From NCBI GenBank assembly GCA_002508635.1, contig DACO01000091.1, positions 1-7,492 of the forward strand: DNA of 7,492 nucleotides, in the 5' to 3' direction. Below, piece by piece: positions 6,397-7,492 of this stretch. How positions within the stretch are numbered: the first letter of the stretch is position 1; the number at the start of each line of letters is the position of its first letter. A model generated the notes under the pieces. That model made no database searches. It was not told the DNA's origin and was given only the letters and a program-made list of their open reading frames with translations. The position numbers were made by a program, and so were the translations under genes. The stretch is from Methanolobus sp. UBA118 (GTDB taxonomy: Archaea > Halobacteriota > Methanosarcinia > Methanosarcinales > Methanosarcinaceae).

Positions 6397-7037
6397 GTGA
6401 AGAGAGTTCCTGCCGCAATTTTGTAACCACCATTTCCTGTCCGCTTTGTCATGAGGAGCTGATCATCAACTGGCAGGGTGATGATATTCCTTATTTTGGT
6501 GAGATAATGTACATTACCGCAAGGTGTGACTGTAGTTTCAGGTTCGCCGATACAATGATCCTGACACAGCGCGATCCGGTACATTATGAGCTAAAGGTGG
6601 AAGGGCTAGGAGATCTCAGCAGCAGGGTTGTTCGATCCACTTCAGGGACAATCCGCATACCTGAGCTGGGCATTGATGTGGAACCCGGTTCGGTATCCGA
6701 GTCATATGTGACCAATATAGAAGGTATAATGGACAGGATACTGGATGTGGTTATCACCGCAACCAAGTGGGCTAAGGAAGATGGAGACGAGGACAGAACT
6801 GCCAAGGGTCTCGAGATCCAGCAGATGCTCAGGGATGCGATGGATGGAAAACAGGAACTGACCGTTGTAATCGAGGATCCCATGGGTAACAGCGCTATTA
6901 TCTCGGACAGGGCGGTATCAAGGACCCTGGATCCGGAGGAAGCTGCGGAGCTCAAGACAGGGATGATAGTCTTTGACACATCTTCGTCCGAGATGGAAAT
7001 GGATGCCTGCGACCCCGATCATTCTATCACCGACTAA
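6393..7037 (+). CDS. zpr1: ZPR1-type zinc-finger protein, archaeal
   Basis: 214 residues, the size of archaeal ZPR1 proteins, which carry one ZPR1 module where eukaryotes have two. The zinc site is visible as Cys16-X2-Cys19 and Cys45-X-Cys47, flanked by the family stretch IPYFGEIMYITARCDC. The beta-rich ZPR1 domain continues with VVRSTSGTIRIPELGIDVEPG and a helix holding the IEGIMDRI motif. The C-terminal third has EDPMGNSAII, typical of the family, and ends in an acidic tail. Eukaryotic ZPR1 assists folding of elongation factor eEF1A; an analogous role with archaeal aEF1A is plausible but inferred. The start is a TTG at 6393 that overlaps the sepF TGA stop within TTGA, with GGTGG at 6382-6386 inside sepF. 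This arrangement indicates translational coupling. A T-rich terminator follows the stop. Confidence 0.93.
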   Translation: MSEESSCRNFVTTISCPLCHEELIINWQGDDIPYFGEIMYITARCDCSFRFADTMILTQRDPVHYELKVEGLGDLSSRVVRSTSGTIRIPELGIDVEPGSVSESYVTNIEGIMDRILDVVITATKWAKEDGDEDRTAKGLEIQQMLRDAMDGKQELTVVIEDPMGNSAIISDRAVSRTLDPEEAAELKTGMIVFDTSSSEMEMDACDPDHSITD

Positions 7038-7040
7038 AGT

Positions 7041-7075
7041 TCCTTTTATTCTTCTTTTTTGATACTTTTGTTTTG
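7041..7075 (+). terminator. oligo-T terminator after sepF-zpr1
   Basis: Starting 4 bases after the zpr1 stop, the plus strand is dominated by T runs, the longest of six, interrupted by short CTTC and GATAC segments. No strong hairpin. This is the usual form of archaeal intrinsic termination. Confidence 0.55.
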
Positions 7076-7110
7076 ATATCCATACTTATCAATCTATTTT
7101 TTAATGAAGG

Positions 7111-7127
7111 CCGAAACCTTAAATTAT
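7111..7127 (+). promoter_or_regulatory. BRE and TATA-like promoter of the peroxiredoxin gene
   Basis: CCGAAACC is followed at once by TTAAATTAT, a good BRE/TATA pair. Initiation is expected near 7150, leaving a leader of about 35 bases with the GGGAG ribosome site at 7171-7175. Confidence 0.5.
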
Positions 7128-7184
7128 ATTGCTGCCCGATACCTGACAATTAGTAATTTTAATTAACTGTGGGAGAAGTCAGAT

Positions 7185-7492
7185 TTGCCAGAGGACGAAT
7201 GTCAGTCGGTACAGATGCCATTGATCGGGGATGATGCTCCTTCTTTCAGAGCCAGGACAACCCTGGGGATGGTTGATTTCCCGGATGACTACAGGGGAAA
7301 ATGGGTGATATTCTTCAGCCATCCCGGAGATTTTACTCCGGTATGTACCACCGAATTCGTAAGATTTGCCAGCATGCAGCAGGAATTCAGGGAATTGAAT
7401 GCTGAATTACTCGGACTCTCGGTTGACAGCAATCAGTCTCATATCGCATGGCTTGAGGCTATCCGGGAAAAGGTGGTATACAAGGGACTTAA
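7185..7492 (+). CDS. Peroxiredoxin, archaeal 1-Cys/Prx6-like, 5' part
   Basis: The frame is open to the end of the window; 102 codons are visible out of the 200-plus usual for this group. Peroxiredoxins reduce hydrogen peroxide and alkyl peroxides through a reactive cysteine. The active-site motif PGDFTPVCTTEF is complete, with the peroxidatic Cys at 54 and the supporting Pro47 and Thr51. HPGDFTPVCTTEF preceded by GKWVIFFS, then LLGLSVDSNQSHIAWL, is typical of the archaeal Prx6-like group. Any resolving cysteine would lie beyond the window. Start choice: the TTG at 7185 has GGGAG 9 bases upstream. The ATG at 7215, beginning MPLIGDDAPSF, matches where homologues usually start but has no well-spaced ribosome site. 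The TTG start adds ten residues including Cys6. It is the natural sink for peroxide made by the superoxide reductase upstream. Confidence 0.93.
   Translation, partial: MPEDECQSVQMPLIGDDAPSFRARTTLGMVDFPDDYRGKWVIFFSHPGDFTPVCTTEFVRFASMQQEFRELNAELLGLSVDSNQSHIAWLEAIREKVVYKGL

Noticed and set aside
1..7492. CRISPR array, defence island or mobile element
   Set aside because: No regularly spaced repeats, nuclease, transposase or integrase motifs were found; the recognised genes are ordinary chromosomal genes.

Overview
The window reads as chromosome of a methanogenic archaeon, most likely of the Methanosarcinales. The reasons are archaeal TATA-like promoters, an archaeal-type valyl-tRNA synthetase, an archaeal SepF, a single-domain archaeal ZPR1, and a PUA protein of the MCT-1/Tma20 type. 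A radical SAM enzyme of the siroheme-dependent (Ahb) heme pathway also fits, because cytochrome-containing methanogens need heme. The assignment comes from protein features read by eye, not from a database search.

Layout. At 1-834 (+) is the 3' part of an AhbC/NirJ-type radical SAM gene, ending in an oligo-T tract. It faces a leftward block: ferritin (1437-1949, -), class II superoxide reductase (1068-1418, -), then, behind a hairpin and its own TATA-like element, a 31-residue single-helix membrane peptide (865-960, -). A gene-poor stretch of about 750 bases (1950-2697) separates ferritin from the divergent rightward genes. It holds a tRNA-like remnant and short repeats but no gene I can support.

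Rightward from 2698: valS (2698-5289), a Tma20-like PUA RNA-binding protein with a TTG start (5403-5885), sepF (6016-6396), and a ZPR1 zinc-finger gene (6393-7037) whose TTG start overlaps the sepF stop. After an oligo-T terminator and a new promoter comes a 1-Cys-type peroxiredoxin (7185 to the window end, truncated).

Functionally there are two themes. One is oxygen and iron handling: superoxide reductase yields peroxide, peroxiredoxin removes it, ferritin stores iron, and the Ahb enzyme makes heme. The other is translation and cell division: ValRS, Tma20-like, ZPR1 and SepF. All recognised genes look intact apart from the two cut by the window edges. I found no mobile element, CRISPR array or defence system. 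The points most worth a second look are the 31-residue peptide, the sepF-zpr1 coupling and the unexplained 750-base intergenic region.
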